A stretch of 64,000 nucleotides of DNA, from positions 1 to 64,000 of the forward strand of contig DATJZY010000057.1 in the NCBI GenBank assembly GCA_035577985.1. Direction: 5' to 3'. A model generated the notes under the pieces. The model was not told the origin of the DNA. It made no database searches and saw only the letters and a program-made list of their open reading frames with translations. The stretch is from Candidatus Eisenbacteria bacterium. GTDB lineage: Bacteria > Desulfobacterota > Binatia > DP-6. Positions 8,776-17,657 of this stretch are shown here, piece after piece (position 1 is the stretch's first letter; each line of letters starts with the position of its first letter). The position numbers and the translations under genes are program-made.

Positions 8776-9942
8776 GTGCGCGTCGTGGTGACCGGATTCG
8801 TCGCCACGTATCCCGTCGGCGGGGTGGCGTGGGACTATCTCCAGTACGTCGAAGGGTTCCGGCGCCTGGGCTGCGACGTGTTCTACCTCGAGGACTCGGG
8901 GCGCTGGCTCTACGACCCGAGCGCCGGCACGTTCGTGCCCGACGCGTCGCGCGGCGCGCGCTTTCTCGCCGACGCGATCGCAACGCTCGACCCGGCCCTC
9001 GCGGGCGCGTGGAGCGTGCGGGGCGCCGACGACGTGGTGCACGGTCGCGACGCGGCGCACGTGGCGCGGGTCTGCGACGGCGCCGACCTCCTGCTCAACG
9101 TCTCCGGCTCGTGCTGGCTGCGGGACGCGTACCGCAAGGCACGCGTCGCCGCGTACGTCGACACCGACCCGGGCTACAGCCAGGCTCGCGCGGCCGCGGT
9201 CGACACGGGCACGGTCGATCCGGAGCTGCACCGAAGCGTCGCGCTCATGCGGCGACACGATGTCTTCTTCACCCTGGGAGAGCACATCGGCGCGCCCGAC
9301 TGCACGATTCCGACCGTCGGCATCGAGTGGAAACCGACGCGGCAGCCGATCGTGCTCGATCGCTGGCCGACCGCGCCCAGGCCCGACGGCCCGTTCACGA
9401 CCGTCATGTCGTGGAAGATCGAGCCGTCGCCCCCGATCGTCGACGGGCGCGTGTACGGCGGCAAGGACGTCGAGTTCGAGCGCTTCATGGACCTGCCGGC
9501 GCACACGCCGGAGCGGCTCGAGGTGGCGATCTCCGGCGACGCGCCCCGCGACCGCATCCGGGCCGCGGGCTGGCACGTCGTCGAGGCCGGCGCGGTGTCG
9601 CGTACACCCGCCGACTACCGCGACTACATCCTGCGCTCGCGCGGCGAGCTGTCGATCGCGAAGAACGCCTACGTCGAGACGCGCAGCGGCTGGTTCAGCA
9701 CGCGCAGTGCCGCGTATCTGGCCGCCGGTCGGCCGGTCGTCCTCCAGGACACGGCGTTCTCGGCGCACCTGCCGACCGGACCGGGTCTGCATGCGTTCAG
9801 CACGATCGACGAGGCGGCTCGGGCGCTCGCCGAGGTCCGTCGCGACTATCCGCGCGCCTGCGGCCACGCGCGCGAGGTCGCGGAGTCGTGCTTTCGCGCG
9901 GAGCGCGTCTGCGAGCGGCTGCTCGCGGATGCGCTCGGGTGA
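8776..9942 (+). CDS. CgeB-like glycosyltransferase family protein, paralogue 2 of 3
   Basis: A 388-residue paralogue of the preceding gene, beginning at a GTG 12 bases after its stop, with GGGAG upstream. The N-terminus reads VVVTGFVATYPVGGVAWDYL; the C-terminal donor-site-like block is RSGWFSTRSAAYLAAGRP. In the middle, TLGEHIGAPDC and TRQPIVLDRW align with the equivalent stretches of its neighbours. Divergence is too great for a recent duplication, so the three copies probably add different sugars or act on different acceptors. That last point is inference; no member of the set has a function I can assign. Confidence 0.73.
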   Translation: MRVVVTGFVATYPVGGVAWDYLQYVEGFRRLGCDVFYLEDSGRWLYDPSAGTFVPDASRGARFLADAIATLDPALAGAWSVRGADDVVHGRDAAHVARVCDGADLLLNVSGSCWLRDAYRKARVAAYVDTDPGYSQARAAAVDTGTVDPELHRSVALMRRHDVFFTLGEHIGAPDCTIPTVGIEWKPTRQPIVLDRWPTAPRPDGPFTTVMSWKIEPSPPIVDGRVYGGKDVEFERFMDLPAHTPERLEVAISGDAPRDRIRAAGWHVVEAGAVSRTPADYRDYILRSRGELSIAKNAYVETRSGWFSTRSAAYLAAGRPVVLQDTAFSAHLPTGPGLHAFSTIDEAARALAEVRRDYPRACGHAREVAESCFRAERVCERLLADALG

Positions 9943-9948
9943 GGGGTA

Positions 9949-11109
9949 ATGGCGCGGATCGTCGTCGCCGGCTACCTCGTGCGCAATCCGATCGGCGGCT
10001 ACGCCTGGCAGGCCGCGCATTTCCTGCAGGGCATCCGCGCCTGCGGGCACGACGTCTGGTTCTACGAGGACACCGGTTTCTACGACCTCGCATACGACCC
10101 GGTGACGAACCACTTCGGATCGGCGTACGAGTACGGCGTCGGCGCCGCGGGCGCCTTCCTGTCGCGCCTCGGGTTCGGCGATCGCTGGGTGTTCGTCGAC
10201 GTCGCCGCCGGGCGCGAGCACGGACCGGCCGCCGGCCGGGCGGCGGCGCTCCTGCGCGAGGCCGATCTCCTCGTGAACGTGGCGGGCATCAACCGCATCG
10301 TGCCCGAGCAGCGGGGCGGGCGGCCGTCGGTGTACGTCGACATCGACCCCGCGTTCACGCAGATCAAGGCCGAGGCGAACGAGGGCCGGCTCCGGCAGAT
10401 CCTCGCCGAGCAGCAGTACCTGTTCACCATCGGCGAGAACATCGGGACCGGCCGGTCGCCGATTCCCGACGCCGGCTTCCGCTGGCACGCGACGCGCTGT
10501 CCGGTCGCGATCGAGTGGTGGGCGGACTCGGGTCCGCCGGGGCGCCGGTACACGACGGTCGGCCGCTGGAACGAGACGCAGCGCGACCTCGCGTTTCGCG
10601 GCGAGACGTTCACGTGGCGAAAGCGTACCGAGTGGCTGCGCTGCCTCGACCTGCCGGAGCGCACCGGCTGCGAGTTCGAGATCGCGATGGACGTCGAGAG
10701 CGCGCCGGGCGATCTGCAGATGCTCGGCGCGCACGGCTGGAAGGTCGTGAGCCCGCGCGACGTCTCGGGCGACCCGTGGCGCTATCGCGAGTTCCTCCAG
10801 ACTTCGCGGGGCGAGTTCACGGTCGCCAAGGAGCTGAACGTGCGGCTGCGCAGCGGGTGGTTCAGCGACCGGGCGGCCTGCTACCTGGCTGCCGGCCGGC
10901 CGGTCGTCGTCCAGGATACTGGGTTCGGCGACGTGCTGCCGGTTGGAGACGGCATCCAGGCGTTCCGGACGGTCACCGAAGCGGCGGCTGCGCTACGCGC
11001 GATCGAGGGCGACTACGAGCGGGCGTCGGCGTCGGCTCGGATGATCGCGCGCGAGTACTTCGACGCGACCCGCGTCATGGACGATCTGCTCCGCGTGGCG
11101 GGACTGTAG
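9949..11109 (+). CDS. CgeB-like glycosyltransferase family protein, paralogue 3 of 3
   Basis: A 386-residue paralogue with ATG at 9949 after a GAGGGG site; it starts 6 bases after the previous stop. The N-terminus (GYLVRNPIGGYAWQAAHFL), the IGENIG and SRGEFTVAKELN motifs and the RSGWFSDRAACYLAAGRP block match the two upstream copies. It is the last gene of the plus-strand run and meets the subtilase gene tail to tail 14 bases later; no obvious terminator hairpin lies between them. It probably belongs to the same glycan assembly pathway. Confidence 0.74.
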   Translation: MARIVVAGYLVRNPIGGYAWQAAHFLQGIRACGHDVWFYEDTGFYDLAYDPVTNHFGSAYEYGVGAAGAFLSRLGFGDRWVFVDVAAGREHGPAAGRAAALLREADLLVNVAGINRIVPEQRGGRPSVYVDIDPAFTQIKAEANEGRLRQILAEQQYLFTIGENIGTGRSPIPDAGFRWHATRCPVAIEWWADSGPPGRRYTTVGRWNETQRDLAFRGETFTWRKRTEWLRCLDLPERTGCEFEIAMDVESAPGDLQMLGAHGWKVVSPRDVSGDPWRYREFLQTSRGEFTVAKELNVRLRSGWFSDRAACYLAAGRPVVVQDTGFGDVLPVGDGIQAFRTVTEAAAALRAIEGDYERASASARMIAREYFDATRVMDDLLRVAGL

Positions 11110-11123
11110 GACGCCACCGCCCC

Positions 11124-13901
11124 TCAGAAGCAGCAGAAATGCCCGCAGCAGACCTCGGGCGCGAAGCAGAAGGTGCAGAGGGTGGTGGTCGGGGTCTCGG
11201 TCGTGGTCGGGGTCTCGGTCGTCGTCGGGACCGAGGTCGTCCCCGTGACGGTGGTCGTGGTCGGCGTGCCGATCGTACGCGAGATCGTTCCCGACGCGAT
11301 GACCGGACCGCTGGCGACGGCTCGAATCTCGACGCCGATGTCGAACGTGCCGTTCTGGACGGCCGGTGTGACGGTCGTGGTGAAGGCCGGCGGATCCCCG
11401 GGAACGAGCTCGGCCGTGACCCCGTCCGTCGGGTCGACCGTCGCGTTGGTCGGCGTGAGATGCACGAGCGCGCCGGCACGGAAGTCCACGGTGGTGCCGT
11501 CGCGCTGCAAGACTCCGGAGCGGATCGCGAGCTGCACGGGAACGTTCGTCTGGGGAGGCGCCGCGAACCCCTGGCGGAACACCCAGCGGTTGCAGAGCGC
11601 GAACGGCAACAGCGGCCCGCGCTCGGCCGGGGTGCCGGTGTAGAGCGGCGAGTAGGCGTAGTAGCACAGGATGTCGAGGTCGCTCGCGGCGCGCTCGTCG
11701 AAGGCGCCGTAGATCGTTCGATCGTCGGAGACCAGCTTCTCGAGGACGAGCGGGTCGAGGCTCCCCAGCTGGAGTCGCATCGAACCGACGCGGTCGAGGT
11801 CGAACGGGACGGTGTTGCTGCCGCCCGTGAAGCCGTCGCCGTTGAGGTCGAAGCGTCCGAAGTCGGGCACGGTCGGCTCGGGGATCGGTTGGCCGTGGTC
11901 GAGGTACTTCGCCACGAAGGCAGGGAGGTCCGCGCCATCGAACACCCCGTCACCGGTGACGTCGAGGAGGGCCAGGCGCACGGGCATGGCGTCGGGCGAC
12001 GGCGGGCTCACGGCGTCGAGCGACAGGACCGCATCGTATGCATCGACGATGTGTCGGGCGGTGATGAGGCTCGCGAACGACGAGCAGCCGACGCCGCCCG
12101 GCTCCGGTAGCTCGCGGCTCGTCTTGATGAGCGTGGTGACGACGTCGGACGCCTCGAGCATCGGATCGATGCTCCAGAGGTACGCTGCGAGGCCGGCGAC
12201 CTGGGGCGTCGCGTAGGACGTCCCGAACCGGAAGCTCGCACCCACGGCGGCGTCGGGCCCGTCGAGCGACCAGACGTCGGTGCCGATGCCGGCGATGGTG
12301 CCCCCCGCTTGCGATTCGTCGCTGATGCAGCGGGGGGCGAACGTCGGCGGACCCTCCCCGCGGGCGTTCTCGACCACGACCGTGTTCGGGAGGGGCGGGT
12401 TCAGCAGGAGCGCCGCGCTGGCGAACGAGCTGTCCGTGACGGCGCTCTCGACGTTCGGGAAGTCGTGGTTGATGTTGCCGGCGGACGTGAAGTGTACGTA
12501 CTTGCCCGCTATCCCCGCCTGGCGGACCACGGTTGCCCAGGCCTCCGCCTTCGCCTGCGCCTTCGTGCGGTCGATGCAATCGTTGCCCACGGGGTCGCAG
12601 ACGCCGCTGTACCCGTAGCTCGTGTTGACGACGACGTGTCCCCCGGCCATTGCGAGCTCAGCGATGCGCTCGCTCAGGAGCTTCTCCACCTGGACGTCGC
12701 TGATGTTCTCCAATCGGTCGATGACGCGCATGGGGAGGCCGCCGGGGAACCCCTCCGCAGGATAGATTCCCGTCACGAGGCCGCGGTCGGTGGTTGTACC
12801 CCCGAAATCGCCGGCCAGCACGCCGAGAACGAAGTAGCCATGGGCCGCGAACGGCCCAGAGAACGTACGGAAGTCTTCGGGCACGATCGTCCCGGCGAGC
12901 GAGTCCGACGGCGGTCCGTCGCCGAATTCGTCCGCGATGACGACGGTCGGCTCGCGACCCGTCTTGATCGCGGCCCGCGCGTTCCAGGCGCCGTGCGCAC
13001 GGATGCCGAGGTGGTGCCCGATCTTCGCCAGCGGGCTCTGGGGCGGTGGGAAGAGGTTCGGGCTGTAGTTGGCCGGCAACTCGTTTTCGCTGAAATCGCC
13101 CTGATTGACGAACATCACGCCGGGCATCGATGCGGCCTGCGCGACGACGGCGTCGAGCCCCGTGAGGGAGCCCGGGTCCGGGATGCGGACGACGATGACG
13201 GAGACGTGCGGAATCATGTCGGCGATCCGCCCGCCGACCGCGTCGAGGAGCGCCGTCGCCTGGCCGACGGTCGCGTCCGCTGCGAAGCCGACGTCGAGGA
13301 TCGTCCGCGCGACGCGCCGTCCGCCGGGCGTTGCGTCGATTTCGTCCTGTGGAATACCGCCTGCGACGTGGAACGACGTGACGGCGTCGGCGAGCGGGGT
13401 GCTCGCCGGGGCGCCAAGCGTTGCGCCGGCGCCGCAGGTGGCGTCGCAGGGTGCCGAGCCGTCGCACGTCTCGAGGCCGTCACGGTCGACGACGCCGTCG
13501 CCGCAGGTCGAGCGCGTCGCCTGGAACGGCTTGTGGAGCTTCTTGCCGGCGAGGCTGCCGCGCATGCTCGCGCACGTGGCGTCGATCGCGGCGACCAGGT
13601 GGACCGTGCCGCGGACGCCGGCGCAGGCACCCGACGGCCAGCGGACCGTGACGCGCGTCTTCTTTCCCTTCGCTTTCACCCGCGCGGCCACCGGGGCGCA
13701 GCCGCTCGCGACGGCCACCGTTCCGGACGTCCCCAGCGTCACCGCCTCCAGGCGTGGCGTGGTGCCGGAAGGAAGCAGCGGCGCGCCGCCCGCGACCAGG
13801 AAGCGTCCCGCCGGACAGGGCTGCGGCTTCGGCTTCTTCGCGAGCGCGGGCGCCACGAGCGTGGCCGTCACCACGAGAACGAGGATCGCGCGCACGCCCA
13901 T
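11124..13901 (-). CDS. Secreted subtilisin-like serine protease with Thr linker and Cys-rich tail
   Basis: A 925-residue exported S8 peptidase. The signal peptide is residues 1-21 (ends VAPALA). A CGDGVVDRDGLETCDG motif near 133 resembles myxobacterial Cys-repeat modules. The catalytic triad is Asp324 (IADEFGDG), His354 (AAHGYF) and Ser562 (GTSYATP), with oxyanion Asn476 (TSAGN). Two dockerin- or EF-hand-like loops (DVTGDGVFDGADL and DLNGDGFTGG, about 645 and 690) suggest calcium binding. The C-terminus is a PTTT-rich linker followed by LCTFCFAPEVCCGHFCCF, with seven cysteines in 18 residues. This is much longer than a bare subtilase. The Cys tail could be a disulfide knot, a metal site or a surface anchor. 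Confidence 0.9.
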   Translation of the reverse strand: MGVRAILVLVVTATLVAPALAKKPKPQPCPAGRFLVAGGAPLLPSGTTPRLEAVTLGTSGTVAVASGCAPVAARVKAKGKKTRVTVRWPSGACAGVRGTVHLVAAIDATCASMRGSLAGKKLHKPFQATRSTCGDGVVDRDGLETCDGSAPCDATCGAGATLGAPASTPLADAVTSFHVAGGIPQDEIDATPGGRRVARTILDVGFAADATVGQATALLDAVGGRIADMIPHVSVIVVRIPDPGSLTGLDAVVAQAASMPGVMFVNQGDFSENELPANYSPNLFPPPQSPLAKIGHHLGIRAHGAWNARAAIKTGREPTVVIADEFGDGPPSDSLAGTIVPEDFRTFSGPFAAHGYFVLGVLAGDFGGTTTDRGLVTGIYPAEGFPGGLPMRVIDRLENISDVQVEKLLSERIAELAMAGGHVVVNTSYGYSGVCDPVGNDCIDRTKAQAKAEAWATVVRQAGIAGKYVHFTSAGNINHDFPNVESAVTDSSFASAALLLNPPLPNTVVVENARGEGPPTFAPRCISDESQAGGTIAGIGTDVWSLDGPDAAVGASFRFGTSYATPQVAGLAAYLWSIDPMLEASDVVTTLIKTSRELPEPGGVGCSSFASLITARHIVDAYDAVLSLDAVSPPSPDAMPVRLALLDVTGDGVFDGADLPAFVAKYLDHGQPIPEPTVPDFGRFDLNGDGFTGGSNTVPFDLDRVGSMRLQLGSLDPLVLEKLVSDDRTIYGAFDERAASDLDILCYYAYSPLYTGTPAERGPLLPFALCNRWVFRQGFAAPPQTNVPVQLAIRSGVLQRDGTTVDFRAGALVHLTPTNATVDPTDGVTAELVPGDPPAFTTTVTPAVQNGTFDIGVEIRAVASGPVIASGTISRTIGTPTTTTVTGTTSVPTTTETPTTTETPTTTLCTFCFAPEVCCGHFCCF

Positions 13902-14005
13902 CGCCCGATCGCTACCACGTCGGGGCCGGCGGCGTCACGGCCGGCGAGTGGAGGACCGCCTCGGGCAGCCGCCCAAGCAGATGGCATGCCGCGCCCTGTC
14001 GCGCG

Positions 14006-14866
14006 TCAACCGCCGGGCGTCGCGACGCGCGAGAAGATCTCGTTCGAGCGCACGAAGCGATCGAGGAGGTCCTCGAGCACCGCGAGCTGCGTGCGATAGC
14101 TCGACAGGGCCGCGTGCTTGGTCGCGATCTCGTGGGGCGTGAGCGCCAGCGTCCACCAGGTATCCTGGGCGTAGCGTGGGCCAGGCACCGGCGGGAGGTC
14201 GGGGCGCTCGCGGACGGCGGGCGGCCACGCCGGATCGTGGACGACGTAGGTCAGCACCATGGGCGCCGGCCTGAGTGTCCTCGAAGCGGCGAGGGCGAAG
14301 TGCCCGGCGGCGGAGTGGTCCGGATGGACGTCACGCGGGTCGGGCGCGACGACGATCGTCGGCCGCGCGTCGGCGAGCGCGCGCTCGAGGGCGGCGACGA
14401 GGCGCTCACCGGAGAACGGGCCCACGCCCGTGTACGGCGACGCGCACGGCGTCCAGCGCGACCAGCACCGGCCGCGCAGGGCCGCGAGCTCGCCGTCGGG
14501 GAATCCCAGGAAAGTGAGGTGTCCTTCCGGCACACCGAGCGTCCGCGTCGCTCGCGCGGCCTCCTGCAGCCGGCGGGCGCCGAGGGCGCGAAAGTCGGAA
14601 TGGGACGGCGTCGAATCGCCGGTGAGAGCGCTGGCGGCCTCGGGATATCCGTCGCCGTTGGTCACGAACACGACCTGGACCTGGCCGCCCGTCTCGACGA
14701 CGCGCTGGATGAGCCCACCCGCGGCGATGGTCTCGTCGTCCGGATGGGGGGCCACGACGACGAGGCGCGTCGCCGGCGGCACGACGAGCGGGTGCGGCGA
14801 GCGGGTGCAGCCGAGCGTGACGACGGTGAGCGCGACGGCGACCCAGAGGCGGCGGGCGGCGTTCAG
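14006..14866 (-). CDS. PIG-L family deacetylase, predicted lipoprotein
   Basis: The product (about 286 residues) has the zinc motif HPDDE (His41) and a second HPDHS motif about 120 residues later, as in GlcNAc-PI deacetylases and LmbE-like amidases that remove N-acetyl groups from sugars. The frame is open upstream without ATG, GTG or TTG near the expected start; a lipobox (VVTLGC, Cys20) fits only if translation begins at the CTG at 14866, which overlaps the TGA of the acyl-CoA dehydrogenase gene (CTGA). A CTG start by translational coupling is my best reading, and the exact start is uncertain. It is the last gene of the minus-strand run from cofG. Confidence 0.8.
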   Translation of the reverse strand: MNAARRLWVAVALTVVTLGCTRSPHPLVVPPATRLVVVAPHPDDETIAAGGLIQRVVETGGQVQVVFVTNGDGYPEAASALTGDSTPSHSDFRALGARRLQEAARATRTLGVPEGHLTFLGFPDGELAALRGRCWSRWTPCASPYTGVGPFSGERLVAALERALADARPTIVVAPDPRDVHPDHSAAGHFALAASRTLRPAPMVLTYVVHDPAWPPAVRERPDLPPVPGPRYAQDTWWTLALTPHEIATKHAALSSYRTQLAVLEDLLDRFVRSNEIFSRVATPGG

Positions 14867-16044
14867 ATCTTGTACCGCTGGAGAAGGCCCTTCGCGATCA
14901 CGAGACGCTGGATCTCGTTGGTGCCTTCGCCGATGATCATGAGCGGCGCGTCGCGGTAGTAGCGCTCGACCCGGAACTCCTTGATGTAGCCGTAGCCGCC
15001 GAGGATCCGCATCGCCTCCAGCGACACTTCCTGGCAGGTCTCGGAGGCGAAGAGCTTCGCCATCCCGGCCTCGATGTCGCAGCGCTCGCCGCGGTCCTTC
15101 ATGGCGGCGGCCTGCCGGACGAGGAGGCGCGCTGCCTCGATCTTCGTGCCCATGTCGGCGAGCTTCAGCTGGATCGCCTGGTGCTCGCTGATGGGTTTGC
15201 CGAACGTCTGCCGCTCCTGCGCGTAGCGAATCGCGTCCTCGAAGGCGGCGCGCGCGACGCCGACGGCCCGCGCGGCGATGTTGATGCGGCCGACCTCGAG
15301 CCCCGAGAGGGCGATCTTGAGCCCGCGACCCTCGACGCCGCCCACCAGCGCCGTCGCCGGGAGGCGGTAGTCCTCGAACGTGACCTCGCAGGTCTCGATG
15401 CCACGGTAGCCGAGCTTGTCGAGATGCCGGCCGACGGTGAGCCCGGGTCCTTTGGGCGCCGCGAACAGGCTGATGCCGGTGTGCCGCGGCTCGGCGGTGG
15501 GGTCCGTCTTCGCCACCAGCGAGAAGACCGTGCAGGTCTGGGCGTTGGTGATGAACATCTTGGAGCCGTTGACGACGTAGTGGTCGCCGTCGCGGCGCGC
15601 GACGGTGCGGATGTTCTGCGTGTCGCTGCCGGCGTGCGCCTCGGTGAGGCAGAACCCGGCGCGCTCCTCGCCCGTCGCGAGGCGCGGCAGCCAGTAGCGC
15701 TTCTGCTCTTCGGTGCCGTGCGTGCCGACGTGGAAGGCGAACATCAGGTGCGTGTTGAGAACCCCCGAGAGGCTCATCCAGCCCCGGCACAGCTCCTCGA
15801 CGACCATCGCGTAGGTGCTGTAGTCGAGCCCGAGCCCGCCGTACTCGGCCGGGATCGTGGCGCCGAACAGGCCGAGCTCCCGCATCTTCTCGACGAGGGG
15901 CGCGGGATACTCGTCGGCGTGCTCGTACTTGCTCGCGACGGGGATCACGTCGCGGTCGACGAAGCGGCGCACGGTGTCGAGGATCTGTGCGCGGATCTCG
16001 GGCGACGTCGCCCCGGCGGGTGCAGCCATGGGCGGATTCAACAC
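14863..16044 (-). CDS. Acyl-CoA dehydrogenase
   Basis: A flavin-dependent dehydrogenase of 393 residues, the usual length, oxidising the alpha-beta bond of an acyl-CoA and passing electrons to ETF. Visible signatures are FCLTEAHAGSD in the middle domain, the GGYGYIKEFRVER helix and GEGTNEIQ near the C-terminus, whose Glu is the catalytic base in the medium-chain group. The GTG at 16044 has AAAGGAAAG about 8 bases upstream; an ATG at 16029 is a weaker alternative. Substrate chain length cannot be told. The gene lies 38 bases after the ExeA-like gene and may belong to the same long transcript. Confidence 0.92.
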   Translation of the reverse strand: MLNPPMAAPAGATSPEIRAQILDTVRRFVDRDVIPVASKYEHADEYPAPLVEKMRELGLFGATIPAEYGGLGLDYSTYAMVVEELCRGWMSLSGVLNTHLMFAFHVGTHGTEEQKRYWLPRLATGEERAGFCLTEAHAGSDTQNIRTVARRDGDHYVVNGSKMFITNAQTCTVFSLVAKTDPTAEPRHTGISLFAAPKGPGLTVGRHLDKLGYRGIETCEVTFEDYRLPATALVGGVEGRGLKIALSGLEVGRINIAARAVGVARAAFEDAIRYAQERQTFGKPISEHQAIQLKLADMGTKIEAARLLVRQAAAMKDRGERCDIEAGMAKLFASETCQEVSLEAMRILGGYGYIKEFRVERYYRDAPLMIIGEGTNEIQRLVIAKGLLQRYKI

Positions 16045-16082
16045 GCTGGCCGCTTTCCTTTCAACCGAACGGACGCGCGGGT

Positions 16083-17636
16083 CTACGACGCGTCGCCCAG
16101 CGTGTAGCGCAAGCCGACGATGCGGGGCGCGCCGCCGAGGCGGGCGATCTCCCAGCGGGCGTCACCCCGCAGCGCGCTCGTCTCGCCATTGTTGTCGCGA
16201 TAGTCGATGACGAGCGGCCCCGAGACGGTCACGATGTCATCCTCGTCCGAGAGCGTGACGTCGACGCGGGGCACGACGCACGTCACCTCGGCGAGCCTCG
16301 CGAACGTCTTGGCATAGTCCTCGCGGATCGCGTCGGCGCCGTCGATCTCGTTCGCGATCGCCTGCGGCGCGAAGAGCGCCATCATGCGGTCGAGGTCGCG
16401 GTCCTCGTAGGCGAGCATGTACTCGTGGACGACGGCGCGCGCTTCGGCCGCCGTCGGCGGGCCCAGGACGACGGGCTCCTCCGGCAGCGCGGTCGACGCC
16501 GGTCGCGTCCGCATGGTGTAGACGCCGAGGATCGCGAGGACGGCCACCAGGAAGCCGCCGACGAAGTTGCGCACCGGCACGCCGGCGAGCCACGATCGGG
16601 CCGCGCCGCCGCCGATGTTGATGACGAGCGGCTCGAGGGGCTTCTCGTCCGGTGGCTTCACGTCCACGAGCGGCGGTGGCGACGCCGGAGGCGACGCGAT
16701 CACGTGGACGGGAGGCGGAGCCGGCTCGGGCTCGACGGGCCCGGGCGTTGGTGGCAGCAGCGGTGATGTCGGCGGTGCGGGCGATGGCGACGGCGGGGCC
16801 ACGAGCGGCTTCTCCTCCGGCACCTGGACACCCAGGCGCGCGTAGTCGGCCCACGCCTCGTCGACGATGTCGGCGCTCACCTGACGCCCGCTGGTCGCGA
16901 ACGCCGTCACCAGCGACGCGTCGCAGAGCACGTTGATGATGCGTGGGATGCCGTGGCTCACGGTGGCGATGCGCCGGATGGCGGCCGGCGCGAAGATGTC
17001 CGCGCGCGTCGCGCCCGCGAGCTCGAGGCGTCGCGAGATGTAGGCAGCGACCTCGGCGGCCGAGAAGGGTCGCAGGCGGATGTGGAGCGCGATCCGCTGC
17101 CGGAGCTGGCGCAGGGCCGGATCGGCGAGCTTGGCTTCGAGCTCCGGCTGTCCCGCCAGCACGATCTGCAGGATCTTCTCGGTACCCGTCTCGAGGTTCG
17201 AGAGCAGGCGCAGCTCCTCCAGCACGTGCGGCGCCAGGTCCTGCGCCTCGTCGATGAGGAGGGCCAGGTTGCCTCCGGCGCGCGTGTGCTCGAGCAGATA
17301 GTCCTGCAGGCGCTGCAGGAGGACCAGCTTGCGGCCGCCGTCGACCGGGATGCCGAGCTCCGAGAGGAGGTACTCGAGGATCTCGTCGAACTCGACGGTC
17401 GGATGGAGGAGGAGCACGGTCTTGACGTTGCCCGCCAGCGTGTCGAGCACGTGGCGCAAAAGCGTCGTCTTGCCGGTGCCCGCCTCGCCGACGAGCGACA
17501 GGAAGCCCTTGCGCCGCTCGATGCCGTAGGAAAGCGCAGCGGCCGCCTCCTCGACGGACGGGTTCCGGTACAGGAACCGCGGGTCCGGCGTGATCCGGAA
17601 GGGCGGCTCCCGGAACCCGAAGTACTCCTCGTACAT
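16083..17636 (-). CDS. ExeA/GspA-type AAA ATPase fused to an NTF2/SnoaL-like domain
   Basis: A 517-residue inner-membrane protein. The N-terminal half is an ExeA-like ATPase (YFGFREPPFRITPDPRFLY) with Walker A GEAGTGKTT at 50-58 and Walker B LALLIDEAQ near 124-132. A Pro-rich linker (about 275-335) precedes one transmembrane helix (NFVGGFLVAVLAILGVY). The last 130 residues, periplasmic if topology follows ExeA, read as an NTF2/SnoaL-fold domain (VVHEYMLAYEDRDLDRMMALF). ExeA helps assemble type II secretin through a peptidoglycan-binding domain, which is absent here. The partner is therefore unknown; no secretion genes lie nearby. It starts 21 bases after cofE. Confidence 0.85.
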   Translation of the reverse strand: MYEEYFGFREPPFRITPDPRFLYRNPSVEEAAAALSYGIERRKGFLSLVGEAGTGKTTLLRHVLDTLAGNVKTVLLLHPTVEFDEILEYLLSELGIPVDGGRKLVLLQRLQDYLLEHTRAGGNLALLIDEAQDLAPHVLEELRLLSNLETGTEKILQIVLAGQPELEAKLADPALRQLRQRIALHIRLRPFSAAEVAAYISRRLELAGATRADIFAPAAIRRIATVSHGIPRIINVLCDASLVTAFATSGRQVSADIVDEAWADYARLGVQVPEEKPLVAPPSPSPAPPTSPLLPPTPGPVEPEPAPPPVHVIASPPASPPPLVDVKPPDEKPLEPLVINIGGGAARSWLAGVPVRNFVGGFLVAVLAILGVYTMRTRPASTALPEEPVVLGPPTAAEARAVVHEYMLAYEDRDLDRMMALFAPQAIANEIDGADAIREDYAKTFARLAEVTCVVPRVDVTLSDEDDIVTVSGPLVIDYRDNNGETSALRGDARWEIARLGGAPRIVGLRYTLGDAS

Positions 17637-17657
17637 CGAGCTGGAAGTGTAGCCGGG

